Below, piece after piece: positions 13,080-13,136 of a stretch of DNA of 13,136 nucleotides. The notes under the pieces are model-generated. The model ran no database searches and was not told the origin of the DNA. It worked only from the letters and a program-made list of their open reading frames with translations. The stretch is from an uncultured delta proteobacterium (GTDB taxonomy: Bacteria > UBA10199 > GCA-002796325 > 1-14-0-20-49-13): contig CAIPVD010000180.1 of assembly GCA_903868375.1 (NCBI GenBank), positions 1 to 13,136 on the forward strand, given 5' to 3'. The translations under genes and the position numbers were made by a program. How positions within the stretch are numbered: position 1 is the stretch's first letter; each line of letters begins with the position of its first letter.

Positions 13080-13136
13080 ATGGACCTGAAAGCTATAGCC
13101 GATTCACTTAGTTTAACCGCGATAGGCGTTGCAAAG
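13080..13136 (+). CDS. Start of a gene, possibly QueG-like; 3' end outside window
   Basis: ATG at 13080 directly abuts the TAA of the oxidoreductase gene, and the frame stays open for 19 codons to the window edge. The visible start, MDLKAIADSLSLTAIGVAK, resembles the N-terminus of epoxyqueuosine reductases (helix, then L.L..IG.A), the last enzyme in queuosine tRNA modification. Nineteen residues are too few for certainty. The zero-base spacing implies co-transcription and coupled translation with the oxidoreductase. Confidence 0.5.
   Translation, partial: MDLKAIADSLSLTAIGVAK

Noticed and set aside
1..13136. CRISPR arrays, tRNA genes, insertion sequences, phage or toxin-antitoxin genes
   Set aside because: No regularly spaced repeats, no tRNA-like cloverleaf, no transposase or integrase frame and no terminal inverted repeats were seen.

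Overview
The window looks like a chromosomal stretch of a Gram-negative bacterium with moderate GC, most likely a deltaproteobacterial-grade or candidate-phylum lineage. Supporting signs are a lipobox lipoprotein, the AmgK-MurU cell-wall recycling pair (known from Gram-negatives), a -24/-12 (sigma-54) promoter motif, a homologue of a protein family I associate with Leptospira (LIC_10091), and a 194-residue protein of a type I loosely recall from Myxococcota. This placement is inference. I see no tRNA, rRNA, CRISPR array, insertion sequence or phage gene. Coding density is very high.

Layout. (1) 1-987, minus: 3'-truncated gene of the LIC_10091-like, methyltransferase-fold type. (2) 1083-2114, plus: flippase-like multi-pass membrane protein. 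(3) 2245-2869, plus: sigma-54-type promoter and a 194-residue protein of unknown function. (4) 2904-5003, plus: apparent operon of a small IPT/TIG lipoprotein, AmgK and MurU, joined by overlaps of 4 and 20 bases. (5) 9324 down to 4969, minus: tight operon of ThiL, two CNNM/CBS membrane proteins and LarC, with spacings of +2, -1 and -4 bases; LarC and MurU overlap tail to tail by 35 bases. (6) 9388-11231, plus: M29 metallo-aminopeptidase coupled to a ZIP metal transporter. (7) 11271-11879, minus: metallo-beta-lactamase-fold hydrolase, separated from the ZIP gene by a hairpin. (8) 11880-12041: 162-base gap holding a strong plus-strand terminator with no plus-strand gene in front of it, then a good promoter. 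(9) 12048-13136, plus: DAO-type FAD oxidoreductase followed without a gap by the start of another gene, possibly QueG.

How the genes fit together. AmgK and MurU make UDP-MurNAc from recycled MurNAc, and the lipoprotein co-translated with them may sit in the same envelope process. The minus-strand operon mixes thiamine diphosphate synthesis, probable divalent-cation transport (CNNM/CorC) and nickel-pincer cofactor synthesis, so it has a divalent-metal flavour, as does the aminopeptidase-ZIP pair. Several first-in-operon genes lack a Shine-Dalgarno and instead have a -10-like hexamer 6-10 bases before the start codon, which suggests frequent leaderless mRNAs. Nothing here is a clear new defence or mobile system; the best leads are the sigma-54-driven unknown gene, the lipoprotein-amgK-murU operon, the leaderless pattern and the orphan terminator with a possible small RNA.
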